Below, piece after piece: positions 8,079 through 20,866 of a stretch of DNA of 64,000 nucleotides. This DNA comes from Mycoplasmopsis maculosa (lineage in GTDB: Bacteria; Bacillota_I; Bacilli_A; Mycoplasmatales; Metamycoplasmataceae). The number at the start of each line of letters is the position of its first letter. Within the stretch, counting starts at the first letter, position 1. The stretch spans positions 620,001 to 684,000 of the forward strand of contig NZ_LR215037.1 in the NCBI RefSeq assembly GCF_900660665.1, given 5' to 3'. Both the position numbers and the translations under genes were made by a program. The notes below the pieces were generated by a model. That model saw only the letters and a program-made list of their open reading frames with translations, made no database searches and was not told where the DNA came from.

Positions 8079-9038
8079 TTATTTATGATCAAATAAATCT
8101 AATTTATCAGGATGAATTGGATTTTTATTTATTTCAATTTTGTCAATTCTACCTTTTACTACATGAACAACTCTATCAGCCATAGCAGCCATTAAAGGAT
8201 TATGAGAAACCATAACAATTGTTGCTCCAGTTTCTTTGTTTATTTCATAAAGAAGTTTCAAGACAATTCTTGTAGTTGATTCATCTAGCGCACCAGTTGG
8301 TTCATCAGCGAAAATTATTTCTGAATTTTTAGCTAATGCACGCATTATAGAAACTCTTTGTTGTTGTCCACCTGACATTTGAGAAGGGAATTTTAACATT
8401 TCTTCTTCCATTTCAAATCTTTTAAATAAATCTTCTATATTAACTTTTTTACTCGAATCCTTTTGCAAATATGCTCCAGTATCTACATTATCATAAGCAT
8501 TTAAATTTGCTAATAAATTATAATTTTGGAAAATAAAACTTACATGTTTTCTTCTAAAAAGAGTTAATTGCGAATCCGATAAATAAGGTAAATTATTGTC
8601 ACAAACTATTACGTCACCCTTAGAAGGTCTATCAAGCCCACTTATTAAATTTAAAAGTGTTGATTTACCTCCCCCAGATATACCAAATATTAGCATTAAT
8701 TCACCTTTTTTGACATCCATGGATATATCTTTTAAAACTCTTGTTACAACATTATCATTTACATAATATTTACTTACATTTTTAACTTCTATAACTTTAT
8801 CTTCTTCATTTTTTAATGAAAAATTATCGTCTTTTTTTCTTTTATACTTATTTATTTTATTAAGTAAACGGTAAATTTTTTTTGAAACAACTATATTCTT
8901 ATTTTTGCTATTTTTATCCAATAATTCAAAAACATTTTTGGGGGTTAATTTAGTTTCTTTGTTTATTTCAACTGTTTCAAATTGATCTTCGATTCTGTAT
9001 TCATCAATATTTTTCTTTTTATTAATATTTTTTTTCAT
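8079..9038 (-). CDS. ABC transporter ATP-binding protein (MacB/LolD type)
   Basis: 319 residues. A charged N-terminal extension of about 80 residues precedes a complete ABC domain: Walker A GISGGGKST (119-127), Q-loop in FIFQNYN, signature MSGGQQQR (221-228), Walker B IIFADEP (241-247) and an SHN H-loop. The ATPase resembles LolD/MacB/FtsE partners of FtsX-fold permeases. It lies 15 bases after the stop of the giant permease gene, with AAAAGG as ribosome binding site, so the two form one exporter. The pair resembles M. genitalium MG467/MG468. Substrate unknown. Confidence 0.92.
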   Translation of the reverse strand: MKKNINKKKNIDEYRIEDQFETVEINKETKLTPKNVFELLDKNSKNKNIVVSKKIYRLLNKINKYKRKKDDNFSLKNEEDKVIEVKNVSKYYVNDNVVTRVLKDISMDVKKGELMLIFGISGGGKSTLLNLISGLDRPSKGDVIVCDNNLPYLSDSQLTLFRRKHVSFIFQNYNLLANLNAYDNVDTGAYLQKDSSKKVNIEDLFKRFEMEEEMLKFPSQMSGGQQQRVSIMRALAKNSEIIFADEPTGALDESTTRIVLKLLYEINKETGATIVMVSHNPLMAAMADRVVHVVKGRIDKIEINKNPIHPDKLDLFDHK

Positions 9039-9053
9039 AATATCCTTTTAATT

Positions 9054-12000
9054 TTATTTTCCTTTTAATAAATCAACAGGTTTCATTTTACTAATACCCC
9101 TTCAAACAAGCACTGATGTTATTGAGAATATTGCAAATATAAGTAATATTGTTATTAAAATATGTCATCATTTTAGAGAAAGTGATAAAGCGATTGAAGA
9201 GGTGGTTAATAAGAAAAAGTTAAATAACGGTATTATTGAAAATACTATGCCAACAGATAATAAAATAGCTACTATCATAAAAGGTATAAAAATACCAAAA
9301 AACATTTTTATTTTTTCTTTTTGTGTATAACCTAAAATAGATCAAATAGCAATATTTTTTTCATTTTCACTAATCATTATAGTTGCCATTATTATAAGAA
9401 TTATTAATGATATAGCGAAACTTATAACAATAATAAATATGCTTATCTGTTCAATTGTGTCACCGACTTGGTTCGTAAATCCAACTTCTATGTCTTTTGA
9501 ATCTATTGTTAAACTTAATGCAATATATAACTTATTATTGTAAATGTTTGCAAACAATTCAATATTTTCTTTTGCTGATTCTCTTGCGTTTTTATATAAA
9601 TCGGTTGTGAATTTTGCGTTAGTATCAGCAGTTAATAATTTTGCAATTTCATCTTTATTTAATTTATGTCTTGTAGCTAAAACTCCATTATTGATGTCAT
9701 ATATTTCATCAAACATTTTTTCTAAAGTGCTTTTATCTATACTACTTAAATCAAATCCATCATATCCTGATCAATATCCGCTCAATGAATATAATGACGC
9801 AGAATTAGTCACTTGTATTGGAACTTCATTTTTTGTAATAACACCATTAAATAAGTTGTTTTGATCAAATCCAATTAATTTATCAGCCACTTCTTTTGTA
9901 GTTATCAATTCATTGTTTATAAAAGTTTTATTTATACCAACAATTTTAAATTTAATATTTGTTTTTTTATTATACTCTTTTAATTTATCTTGATATTCCT
10001 TAGAATTTTCTCCATAAATTTTCTTTGTTAATTCTATTAAATTTCTATCTATTCTATTTTGAATTTTGAAATCTACTATATCACCAACTTTTCAATAATT
10101 TTTATTGTATAGAACTTCATTTATTACCAAAGGATAAATATTTTCGTCATATTTTTCATTAAGCTTATCAAACAAATTATTATTGTTTTCATCAACTAAT
10201 TTAATAAAGTTTTTATCTTGAATATTTTTACTATATCCATAAATTCTATAATTTAAATTGTCTTTATTAACATCTATATATGTGTAAGTTTCATCATATT
10301 TCTCATCAATTAGAACTCCACCAAAACTTATAAAGTAATCTTGAACTCATTTCTTATTTAAATCGCTTTTATCAGCTAATCAATAATCAGAGTTATTGTT
10401 AGAAATTGAATAATTCTTGATATCAACTGTTTCTAATTGATTTTCTTCTTGTTTCGATATAATTTCAGCTATTTTTTTATAACCCTTTACAAGAAAATCT
10501 CTATAAAGGTTTCTTTCATTTGTTCCTGTTTTAATTGTTGTTTTAACATATTCATTATTAGATGAGTCTCATAAAGCATAAACAAATGATCCTTGCTTAT
10601 CAAATTGAGATTTATAATATTTGAAAAATGAATACTTATTACCTTCTAAATCCTCATAACTTAATAAACCATTTGAATCTATTTTTAAATATTTTCCATC
10701 ATCATTTAAATTTTGAGTTCAAGTTAATTGATATCCTATTTGATCTCTAATAGAATCGATTTTAGCTTTTTGACTATCAGGCATTCCATTATATGCGACT
10801 AATCATGGATCTACCGCAACTCCTGAATCTACTTTTATATTAGCTGAAAACTGTGTTAATATGTGAGATTCGTTATTTTTTGGATTACCATTGTTTCCAT
10901 TAAAATTAATTATTTTTGAGTATCCAGGCTTAAAGAAATCTGCTGATTCTCTATTACCTTCAATTAATTCACCAATAGGAACATAAATACTATTATTTAA
11001 ATCATTAGCCTTAAAGGTTAGATAATTTCCACCCTCAGTAGTAGGAGTAACTAAATCAACTTTAAATTTATAATTTCTATTTTCATAAGTAGAATTTATT
11101 GTATTTTTGAATACATTTAAACTTGCTAAACCGAACATTGTAGCAACAGATGTAAGAAGTACACTAACTCCAAAAGAAGCTAATTTACCAAAACCGTTAT
11201 AAGCAAGTGTTCAAGCAAATCTTTTCTTAACATTTTTATTTGAGTTAAATTTCTTTATTTTCTCAAAAGTTTTCCCTGAAGGAGCTTCAAAAGTTCCACT
11301 TATTAAGTCAACTGGTTTGTATTTTAGCGCAACTAATGTTGTAACTATTATTAATAAACTCATTCCAACATAAGGAACAAAGACAGTTAAAAATAAAGTA
11401 AAGAAACTAAATGGTATAGCGTCTTTTGGAAGTGTTCAGTATAATGAAAAAATATTTTGTATAAATAATTGCCCTCTATTACCAATTACATAGCCCAAAA
11501 CACCGCCTATTATAGATGTTACTGCTGCAAAAACAGTTAATGACCAAGCAATTTCTATAGGTTTATATCCTTGTGCTAAAAGAATTCCAAGAACTTTATT
11601 TTTATTACTTATATATCTTTTTATTATGAAAATAATTGAAACAGAAACTAGCAATATAAATATAGTCATCAAAATTAATGTTGATGTTGAAACTGCTGAT
11701 ATAACTCCTAAAATAGTTGTTATTCTTAAAGATCTTTCAGGATTAACTGGGTCGACTTCATTATATAAAAAGACTCTTTGTAATTTATTTGAGTCACTAA
11801 TTGAGCTATCAACAATATTTGTTATTTTGTTTTTTAAATCTACATTTTTATATGAAGTTGAATTTTTTACTAATAATGCTTTTTTAACAACATTTCCTTG
11901 ATAAGCAGCTTGAACTCTTGAAAAACCAGAATCATTTACATATACTAATGCTTGATTTTCTGTATTTACTTGTAAATTATTTTCATCAATAATTGGATAA

Positions 12001-15000
12001 ATATAGTCTATTGTTGTATCTTCACCCACTATTAAAAACTTAATTCCATTAATATTAATTAAATATTTGTCATCAATATTATTTATTAATGATTCTAATC
12101 CGATATTTGTTTCTGGTATTTTACCGTTATATATAGCTTTATTATTTTTTACTAAATATGAATAATTAACTTTAGCAATATAACTTTCAATATTATTAAA
12201 TACAATATCTTTAATTTCTTTAGGTTCAACAATTTTGTTTAAAACATTATTTATTAATTCTATTATATTTAGACCAAAAACTTTATTAGCTTTTTTTGTA
12301 TCAAAAACAGTTTGTATCATAGCACCATCAATAGCTAATGTTATTTCTTTATCTAAATCAAGTGGTTTTAATGATGTATCTATATTTTCAAACATTAAAT
12401 CAAACAAGTTTAATATTTCATTATTTTTTTCTAAAATAATTTGCTCAAAATTAGGTAATTTATTTAACACTATATTTGCTAAATTACCATTAGAATTACC
12501 TAATTCATCTTTTTGAGTAGTTGCATAAGAAATTAAAATCTGAGGATATAAAATTCTTAAAATAGGATTAGTTATTATTTCTGAAATACCGAATAATTCT
12601 GTTGGAAAAGATAACAAGAATTTTTGAGAAACAGAAAGTAATAACTCTCTATTGTTTAAAAATTCATCTGTAATTAAGTATTTTTCAATATATTTTTTAA
12701 CAACATGATAATAAACACCGTTTTGATATTTATTGCTATAGTTATATATTTTACTTGATCCAATTAATGATATTAATTTTATAAATAAATTTTTATTATT
12801 AATTATTAAATCTTCAAATTTTTTGTGTTTGTTAATAAATTTTTCAAATATTGAATTTGAATATGAATCATTATTTTTATTAAAAATAGTTATTAAATCA
12901 GGATTAGAAAAACCATTTGTTATTCCAAAACCAGTTTCTTTGTAAAATGGTAAATTATCAGTTTCACTTAAAGTATTTACTTCTTTTAAAATTTCTTCTT
13001 CAATTGCAAAATTTAAAAAATCTTGAATAAAAAGTCTTATTTCACTATTATTTAAGTTTTTTATTTCTTTAGAAGAAATTATTTTTATCCAAGGAACAAA
13101 AATGTTGAAATTTTGAGCACCTAATGCATATTTATTAGTAATACTATTGTCTGTCAATGTATTTAGAGTAGACTTAATAGTTTTTCAGAATGAATTCCCT
13201 TCATTAAAGTTAAATAATTCTAATAATAAATCAGCTGCATTCTTATCATCTTCGCTTATTAAAAGATTAGTTCCTCCAATTGTACTCTTATTAAAATTTT
13301 TAATAACTTGTAAATTGTTTAAAAGAATATTTTTGTCAATTTTAACGAAGGTTAAATTATACTTTTTAAGTAAATTTTGAACACTAATATTTAGCTTTGA
13401 AAAGTATATTAAATTTTGTTCATTAGTTTCAATATTTGAAATAGTTTTTATAATGTTTTCAATATCTTTTTCAATAATATAGTTAATAAAAATGTCACTG
13501 TTGCTATTTTTTAAAGTATTAGTAAATATTGATAATAAATCTGTTAAACTTAATTTTTCTGAATCATCTTTTGGAACTAGAATTTTATAATCTTTTCCTG
13601 AATTATTTATAGTAATTTCAGACGTTAGTGAAGATAAATTCAGCATTTTTACAATGTTTTCTTTAAAAGTCCTATTTGTTCCAGGATTTAAAAACAATCC
13701 TTTTAATAAGGAATAAATACCTTTACTTGGCTTTATTGTTTCTAAAGAAATATTATGTATTTTTTTATCGTAACTAGCTTTTTCATAGTTATATTCATTT
13801 ATTTCATATTTTAAATAATTAATTTCGAGAGAATTATTTAATTCGTTAGATAAAACTTCTAAATCTATATTATTAATTATATTAATTAAACCTTTTTTCA
13901 AAGTATCAAAAGAATTATTTACTTTAATCTTACTTATTATTTTTTTAATACTATTTTTCAAGTTTGGAGCGTATTTATTTATTAAATTTGAAAATATAGA
14001 ATTACTATTTTCTAAATTTAATAATTTTTCAAAATCTAAATTTTGAATAAGCTCTGAAATACCTTGCTTTATTGTATTTTGGTCAATTGAATTAAAAAAT
14101 CAATTTATTATATTCCCGCTTGATAATTTATATTTATAACTTTCATCTAAATAAAATACTGATTTTCCGTATTTATTTTCATATCAATTTTTAGCAAATT
14201 CACTAAATTTTCTTATATCGAAACCTAATAAAATTATTTTAAAACTATCAATAAATTTAATAGGATCAATTGAAATATCTACTAAGTTGCTTGTTGAAAT
14301 ATAATCAGATAATTTAATATTTGTTAAATTAAATATCAAATTATATAAGTTTTTAATTTCTGATTTTAAATATGTTTTTCTTATTTCAAGCTCATTTGAT
14401 GAATTTAAAATTTTAGCTTTAATTTTTTCTAAAATACTATTAAAAATTGATTTTAAAACATCTTCTCTTTCGTCATGGCTTAAATAATATAATAAGTCAA
14501 ACATAATTTTAGGTAATTGTGATTGATTAATTTTTGAAGTAGAAAAAGAATTAGCAAAATTATTTTCATTTAAAGCCTTTTTCAAAGCTTCTGAAAATGC
14601 AAATACGTTTTCTTCTGATAAAAAGTTTTCTTTTACCAAATTGTCATTAAGTAAATACTTTTGGATAGCTTCTGTTAAAAAATCTACTTTGCCGAATGAA
14701 ACTATTTCATTTATTAATTCAGCTTTTGGGGATAAAAATTCTAACGGAATATAAACTAAATTACTTAATTGATTATCTTGTTTAACTCAACCTAAATCAT
14801 CTGTCTTTATAAACTCAGTTGAAATTGTTAAATTATTTTTTTCTAATCATTTTGACAAAAAGCCTTTATCAAAACCATTAAATTTGAAATTTTCATTATA
14901 GATTGTTTTTCAATATATTGTATTATTATCATTAACTAAAGAAACTAATTTATAATTGTTGCCTCTGAAAATTATACCTAAATTTAATTTATCGCTTTCT

Positions 15001-17045
15001 GCTTTTAATTCATCGTTATTTTTAATATTTTCTTTAAAATATTTATTTAAAATAACTATTTTAGAATTTTCTATATTTACTGACGAATCATCAGGATTTA
15101 CATCATATACATTATCAAAAATATATTTTGGCTTAATATAATTTACATTTGGATATAAATTTTTTCCAATAGATTGAATAATCAATGATGCTATGTAAGG
15201 TGGAACTTGATTAGATGTATATACATTGTTCACATTATTTGAAATTGTAGTTAATGGTGTTTTTTCTTTTTCTTCATTAAAAAGTTTACCAACATTTAAC
15301 TTAACATTTTCAACTTTTGAATCTTTATTACCAACATTAACAAAATGAAAAGTATTTTGCTTATTAGTTTTTTCATTTATTGAATCTACAGTAATAGTTT
15401 TTCTTAATCCAATATTATCTTCGCCTACAATATTAGTTACTTCATTTATTATTTTGTCTTTAGTAACTTCATAAGCCTTACTTTTAATAAAATTAAATTT
15501 CTCGGCTCTTATTTCTGAATTATTTATTTGTTTTAATTCTTCTTCTTTTGATAAATTTAATTTTTTAATATAACTATCAATATTTAATATCTTATCAGCA
15601 TAAATTTGATTTAAAGAATAAGGTTTACCATTAGGTTCTTCTCTATCTTCATTTTGATTGTATAATAAAACTTCTAAATCTAATTCGTTTATTGGCAATT
15701 CGATTGAAGAGTTTGTATAAGAATTATTTGAATAATCCAGCAAATAAGTACTTTTTATTTTTTTTCAATATGAGAAATATGATAAATCGTCCAAAGTCTT
15801 TTTATCTAATGAATCAACTTTTGAGTTTTTATTAAGAGATTCCATATATGTATAAAAAGCTCCAGTTCATTTAGATTTATTTATGTCATTAAAAGTAGTC
15901 GAATAATTATATCTTTCAAAGTTAATTAATGTCCTTTTTTGCATCAAATATTCTTTTGAAACTTTTATTTCTTTATTTTTATCAAATTGAATGTAAACAT
16001 TGCTTTTTCTTGTTAACATTTTTTCATCATCAATCAGGTCAGAAATTAAAATATTATTTTTAAAAACTAAATTTTCGTTTATTTTTACTTCATTTTCATT
16101 AGGATATTCCAAAAATTTTCTTAAATCTAAATTTTTGTTTGATTGAATAAAAACAAAATCGTTAACATATTTAGAAAATCCAAATTTGCTTATTCAAAGA
16201 TGACTTGGTAAAATAATACCTTCTTTTTCATAATTTCATTTATTACCTTTTGAATAATCAAAAGTTGCTTCCTTTGTTTTAACATTAATATATAATGGCG
16301 ATAGCTGATATGCTAGTATAATTTCATTATTTTCACTATCTTTTTCATATTTTATTTGCATTACGTCACTTAATAAATATTTTTTGTCAAATGTAATTGA
16401 ATCAGATAAAGAAAGTGAAATATCATTTAATATTTCAAAATAGTTACTTTCTTCCTTAGAATAAAGTTTAAATTTTCTATTTTCGGTTATAAAAAAAGTT
16501 GCGTTATTTGCATCTTCTATTGAAGTTCCTAAATTAAAATTAACTAAACTGTTGTTTTTATTTGCTTTATATATATCATAAAAATTTTCTATATTTGAAC
16601 GTTTAATATAATAATCTTTATATTCTGAATTAATGTCTGAATTATCAAGTGCATATTTAAAATTAGATAATTTAATATAATCATCTTTTCCTAATTTTAA
16701 AATATTTTCTTCAGTGTTAACATATTCTCCTTTTGGATCTTTTACATAATATTTAATAGGAGAATAATCTTTTTTATTTTTTAATTTTAAAGTGTCTAAA
16801 GTTTCACCATTTAAATAATAACCTTGATTATAAGCTGTACCTTGTGTTGGTAAGTTTAAATCAACAGTTATGTCTTGCATTTTTGAAACTTCTTTATAGT
16901 TATTAAATCCAGTAACTATTGTCGATCTTAAAGTAAAAAGTAAAGTAAATATAGCAGATGTTAAAAAAATTAAAATACTTAATCCTATAACCATTACTTT
17001 GTTTTTAGATAAAGATTTAAAAACTTCCTTAATTAGTTTTCACAT
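9054..17045 (-). CDS. Giant FtsX-fold ABC transporter permease (2663 residues)
   Basis: One continuous code-4 frame of 2664 codons; I checked most of the long stretches codon by codon and found no TAA or TAG. Residues about 16-40 are the first membrane helix. A very large extracytoplasmic region follows to about residue 1760. The first FtsX-type block of three helices with a loop ends near 1920 in KPVDLISGTFE. A fourth helix lies near 1950-1978, a second external region to about 2530, and a last FtsX block ends in KMKPVDLLKG. The two PVDL ends are the repeated FtsX motif. The start has an AGAGG ribosome binding site. Bacterial MacB permeases have about 650 residues; the excess is external. 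It likely exports or extracts a surface lipoprotein, peptide or glycolipid. Confidence 0.9.
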
Positions 17046-17093
17046 ATTTAACCTCTTTTTGATATTTATGTATTATATTAAAAAAAATAAAAA

Positions 17094-17116
17094 CCTTAAT
17101 ACTTTATGTATTAAGG
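17094..17116 (-). terminator. Terminator after the four-helix membrane protein gene
   Basis: CCTTAATAC pairs with GTATTAAGG (9 bp, 5-base loop); on the minus strand the stem is followed by T5-A-T8. It separates the small membrane protein genes from the exporter operon. Confidence 0.75.
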
Positions 17117-17134
17117 CTTATTTTAGTTTTTATT

Positions 17135-17632
17135 TTATTCTGGATTTACATCATTACCACTAACATGTATTACTTCTCTAATAATAGTAGCTTCTTGTTG
17201 AGTGTTAATTTGTTGATTTTGTATTGTTTGATTATTTTTTTGTAATAATTGTCCACATGAACTGCAATAATTTCCATTATTTATATAGGTTCTTGTTTTA
17301 TTAACATTTGTTTTTTCAGCCATAGCAATAATTAAACCTATAAATGCTAAAAGTTGAAAAAATAAACCAATTATCATTAATATTCTAGCTGCTGATGATC
17401 CTGTTTTAACCATAGCTATAAAATAAAATACTAAAGCTATTACATTTAATATCCCAAATGAAGCTAATGATATAATTACATAACCAGTCATCATTAATGA
17501 GACATCAACATCTTTTGGATCTATATTAGATTGTGTTTTTAAAAGAACAAATCTAACAATGAATCCTGTTAATGAAAATATACCAAAAATAAATAATATA
17601 AAAGATATAATTGATGCTTTTTTACCTGTCAT
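17135..17632 (-). CDS. Four-helix membrane protein with C-terminal CxxC motif
   Basis: 165 residues. Hydrophobic segments lie at about 8-29, 47-73 and 83-104, with a possible split giving four helices. The cytoplasmic tail has a CSSCGQ pair near residue 123, like half of a zinc ribbon, then a Gln/Asn-rich stretch. I do not recognise a family. It starts 11 bases after the TM2-domain gene (AAGG ribosome binding site), so the two are probably co-transcribed. Proteins joining zinc-ribbon tails and small membrane domains are common in Firmicutes but mostly uncharacterised. Confidence 0.8.
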   Translation of the reverse strand: MTGKKASIISFILFIFGIFSLTGFIVRFVLLKTQSNIDPKDVDVSLMMTGYVIISLASFGILNVIALVFYFIAMVKTGSSAARILMIIGLFFQLLAFIGLIIAMAEKTNVNKTRTYINNGNYCSSCGQLLQKNNQTIQNQQINTQQEATIIREVIHVSGNDVNPE

Positions 17633-17643
17633 AATAAATTACC

Positions 17644-17847
17644 TTATTTTGTAATAAAATTACCGTTTAAATCTTTTTGTTTACCGCAAATAGCTAGCAC
17701 AAAATCAACTATTGCTCAAATACCAAAACCACCACCTGTAAATAATTTTAGTAAACCTAAACCAATTCTTCCTGCATAAAATCTATCTACTCCTATTGTT
17801 CCAAGAAATCATGATAATAACACAAGTGTTAATCAATCTTTTTTCAT
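17644..17847 (-). CDS. TM2 domain-containing protein
   Basis: 67 residues with two TGA tryptophans. It matches the TM2 pattern: a first helix with LLSWFLGTIGVDRFYAGR, a glycine-rich turn (LFTGGGFGIWAIVD), and a second helix ending in a cytosolic GKQKDLNG tail. The short GxxGxDRFY loop between helices is the family signature. TM2 proteins are small membrane proteins of unknown role, often beside zinc-ribbon or other regulatory membrane proteins, as here. Confidence 0.88.
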
Positions 17848-17883
17848 AATTTTAAAAAGTAAAGTTTAATTTTTTATTATAAA

Positions 17884-17905
17884 AAAAATGCGGAATCCGC
17901 ATTTT
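17884..17905 (-). terminator. ftsH terminator
   Basis: ATGCGGA and TCCGCAT pair, extended by A/T; on the minus strand the stem runs into a row of eight T. It starts a few bases after the ftsH stop. Confidence 0.85.
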
Positions 17906-17909
17906 AAAA

Positions 17910-19934
17910 TTATGATAATAAAGAATCAAGTGTTACATCAGATTTTGGAGTTTCAATCTCTTCTTTTTCTGGAGGTAATTTTAGGTTTTTAGAAATATAT
18001 TCTATTTCCTCTGCAACTATTGTTTCTTTTTGTAATAAAGCTGTTTTTATTAATTCATGTAATTCTCTATTTTCATTAATTATTCTATGAGCATTTTCTT
18101 CTGCTTCAGTTATTATTTTTCTAACTTCTATATCTATTTCATAGGCTATTTGAGCAGAAACATGAGAACTTTTTAAATAATCTCTTCCTAAAAATGGTGA
18201 ACCTTCTTCTTCTTCATATTTAATAGGTCCTAATGAAGACATACCTCATTCTGTTACCATTTTTCTTGCTAATTTAGTGGCTTTTTGGAAATCATCAGAA
18301 GCACCAGTTGAAACATTATCTTTTCCATAAATAATTTCTTCCGCTGCACGACCACCCATATAACTAGTTATAATAGCTATAAGTTCTTTTTTCGTAAGAT
18401 TATATTTTTCTTCTTCGGGAGTCATTAAATTATAACCGCCAGCCATTCCACGTGGTATTATTGTTATTTTTTGAACTTTGTTTGCTCCTGGCATTTTTAT
18501 ACCAACAACAGCGTGTCCTGCTTCGTGATAAGCTACCATTGTTAATTCTGATTTTGTTATAACTCTATTTTTCTTAGCTGGACCGGCCATGACTCTGTCA
18601 ATAGCTTCATCTATATCATCTCTATCAATAACTTCTGAGTTTCTTCTTACAGCTAATAAAGATGCTTCATTAATAACATTTTCTAATTGAGCCCCTGAAT
18701 ATCCAGGTGTTCTTTTTGCAACTTGATCTAATTGTACTAATGGACTAATTCTTTTTCCAGTTGCATGTAATTTTAGTATTTCAGCTCTTTCTTTTACATC
18801 AGGAAGACCAACAGTTATAGTTCTATCAAAACGTCCAGGACGTGTAAGCGCTGGGTCTAGAACATCTGTACGGTTTGTTGCGGCGAAAAATAACAATCCG
18901 TTATTTTCTTTCATACCGTCCATTTCAACAAGCAATTGGTTAAGTGTTTGTTCACGTTCATCATGACCGCCACCTATACCTGAACCTCTTGTTCTACCTA
19001 TTGCATCTAACTCATCTATAAAAATAATAGCTGGTGCATTTTTTCTAGCTTCTTCCACTACAGTTCTAACTCTTTTAGCACCTAGACCAACATACATTTC
19101 TACAAAATTTGATGCAGAAATAAAGTAGAATGGAACATTCGCTTCTCCTGCTGTTGCTTTTGCTAATAAAGTTTTCCCTGTACCGGGAGGACCTCCTAAT
19201 AAAATACCGTGAGGCATTCTCGCACCTGCTGTTTCATATTTTTTAGGATTTTTTAAATAATCTACAATTTCACTTATTTCTTCAATAGCTTCTTTATTTC
19301 CAGCTATGTCTTTAAACATTTTATCGCTTTTAATTTTTTGAGCTGGATTTTTATCGTCACCTACTGCACCCATCATATTCATATTTCTACGCATCATTGC
19401 ACGTCAAATTCATCACATTATCAATAAGAACAATAATGATGGTAATACAGCATAAATTAATCTAACTATAAATGAAGGTTCATTATTTCTAAAACCAATA
19501 ACAATAAAATTTAAAGCTTTTATAGCTTCAAGTTCAGCAGGTTTTATATTTTCATAAGAAATAACGCTGTCAACAGTTATTGATTTGTTATTTGTTAAAA
19601 ACGGGTGAATTTCATTTATGTTGTTAGGGTTAAACAATGAGCCAGCTATTTCTCTAGAAGTATTAACAACTCTAGTTATAACTGAATTATTAGATTTTAA
19701 AATATAAGTAATTGTTCCTGCAGGTTCATCAGCTTGAACAGATTGAATAAAAATTTTATCTGACGGTGACTCTGCAGCTTTTAACAAGTCATTACTAAAT
19801 ACTTGGACACTAACAACTTGAGTAGTAGGTCCAAAACGTTCAACTATTAAATAGACTATAACACCAACAATAGCTAATATTAAAAGTGTTATCAATAATC
19901 ATTTAATAACTATTCTTCTTTTTTCGTTTTCCAT
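17910..19934 (-). CDS. ftsH: ATP-dependent zinc metalloprotease FtsH
   Basis: 674 residues. Membrane helix at about 11-31, an external domain, and a second helix near 150-175. AAA+ domain with Walker A GPPGTGKT (248-255), Walker [11 protein letters not shown] (about 305) and the second region of homology [20 protein letters not shown]. The zinc protease motif is HEAGH (470-474). The enzyme degrades misfolded or regulated membrane proteins. The start has AAAGG upstream. It lies downstream of tilS, the usual tilS-ftsH neighbourhood of Firmicutes without hpt. Confidence 0.98.
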
Positions 19935-19990
19935 TAGTTACCTTTATATATTTAATTTTGTTTATTTTTTAATTATATCAAGTTCTATAT

Positions 19991-20016
19991 AAAAACTACT
20001 TTTATTTAAAAAGTAG
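19991..20016 (-). terminator. Terminator overlapping the tilS stop codon
   Basis: CTACTTTT pairs with AAAAGTAG (8 bp, 5-base loop), and the minus strand continues with five T. The tilS stop codon lies inside the loop, so the end of tilS and the terminator share sequence. ftsH begins 57 bases further on. Confidence 0.6.
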
Positions 20017-20862
20017 CTTCCCTTTAACTTTGTATAAAAAAGTGTCATTTTTCAACAAATACTTATTAGTTCTATTTTTACTTAAAATAAAATCTACTAT
20101 TGAATTAATTTTTCCTTTTGTTAAATTTAAATCTCTGTATTTAGAATTTAGTAATTGATAAATGACTTCATTTTTTAAATCAAAGTTAATTAAAAAATTT
20201 TGCTCATACTTTTCATTTTTTCAAAATAATAAAAAATTATTGATTTTTTCATACTTTTCTTTATTTTTAATATTAATTGTTTCAAATTTTTGAAATATTT
20301 TTTCTTTGTCCTCTAATGTTTTTGAGCTTAATTCAATTCTTATTTTATTTCTTTCATAAATAGGTTTAAAGTTTGATTCATCTATTGCATATGGAATTTT
20401 TAGTTTATTTACTTTTTCCAAAATTTCTTTTTTAAAATATTTTTTAACAAAAGGTCTATATATATTCATTCCGTATATATAGTTTTCTTCTTTAATTCCA
20501 AATTCAAATCTTAATCTTTTTGAATTTTCTTGCATAATACATGATTCTATAAAATCATCTTTATGATGAGCTAGTAATAATTGATTGCAGTTATTTTCAA
20601 TATAAATTTTTTTAAAAAAATTAAACCTTATTTTTCTAGCTCAATCTTCAAAATTATTTTTTACTAAAATATCTTTTTCACAAGTATATAAATAAAAATC
20701 TATATTATTTTTATTACAAAAATCTTGTACAATTTTAGCTTCTTTTTCACTATTTTCTCTTACATTATAGTTAACTGTTGCAACTATTATTTCTTCATTT
20801 TTAAATTCATTTAACAAAAACATAGAATCAGGGCCACCACTAACTCCTAGTAATTTTTTCAT
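20002..20862 (-). CDS. tilS: tRNA(Ile)-lysidine synthase TilS
   Basis: 286 residues. The PP-loop SGGPDSM lies at residues 8-14, followed by VNYNVRENSEKEA and LLAHHKDDFIES, which are characteristic of TilS. It makes lysidine at position 34 of the tRNA that reads AUA, essential for decoding isoleucine. The protein is short, with a reduced C-terminal domain, as in other mollicutes. ATG is 4 bases after the pth stop. Confidence 0.95.
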
Positions 20863-20866
20863 TTTC

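Noticed and set aside
9054-17045. Several separate permease fragments
   Set aside because: All pieces are in one phase and separated only by TGA, which is tryptophan here.
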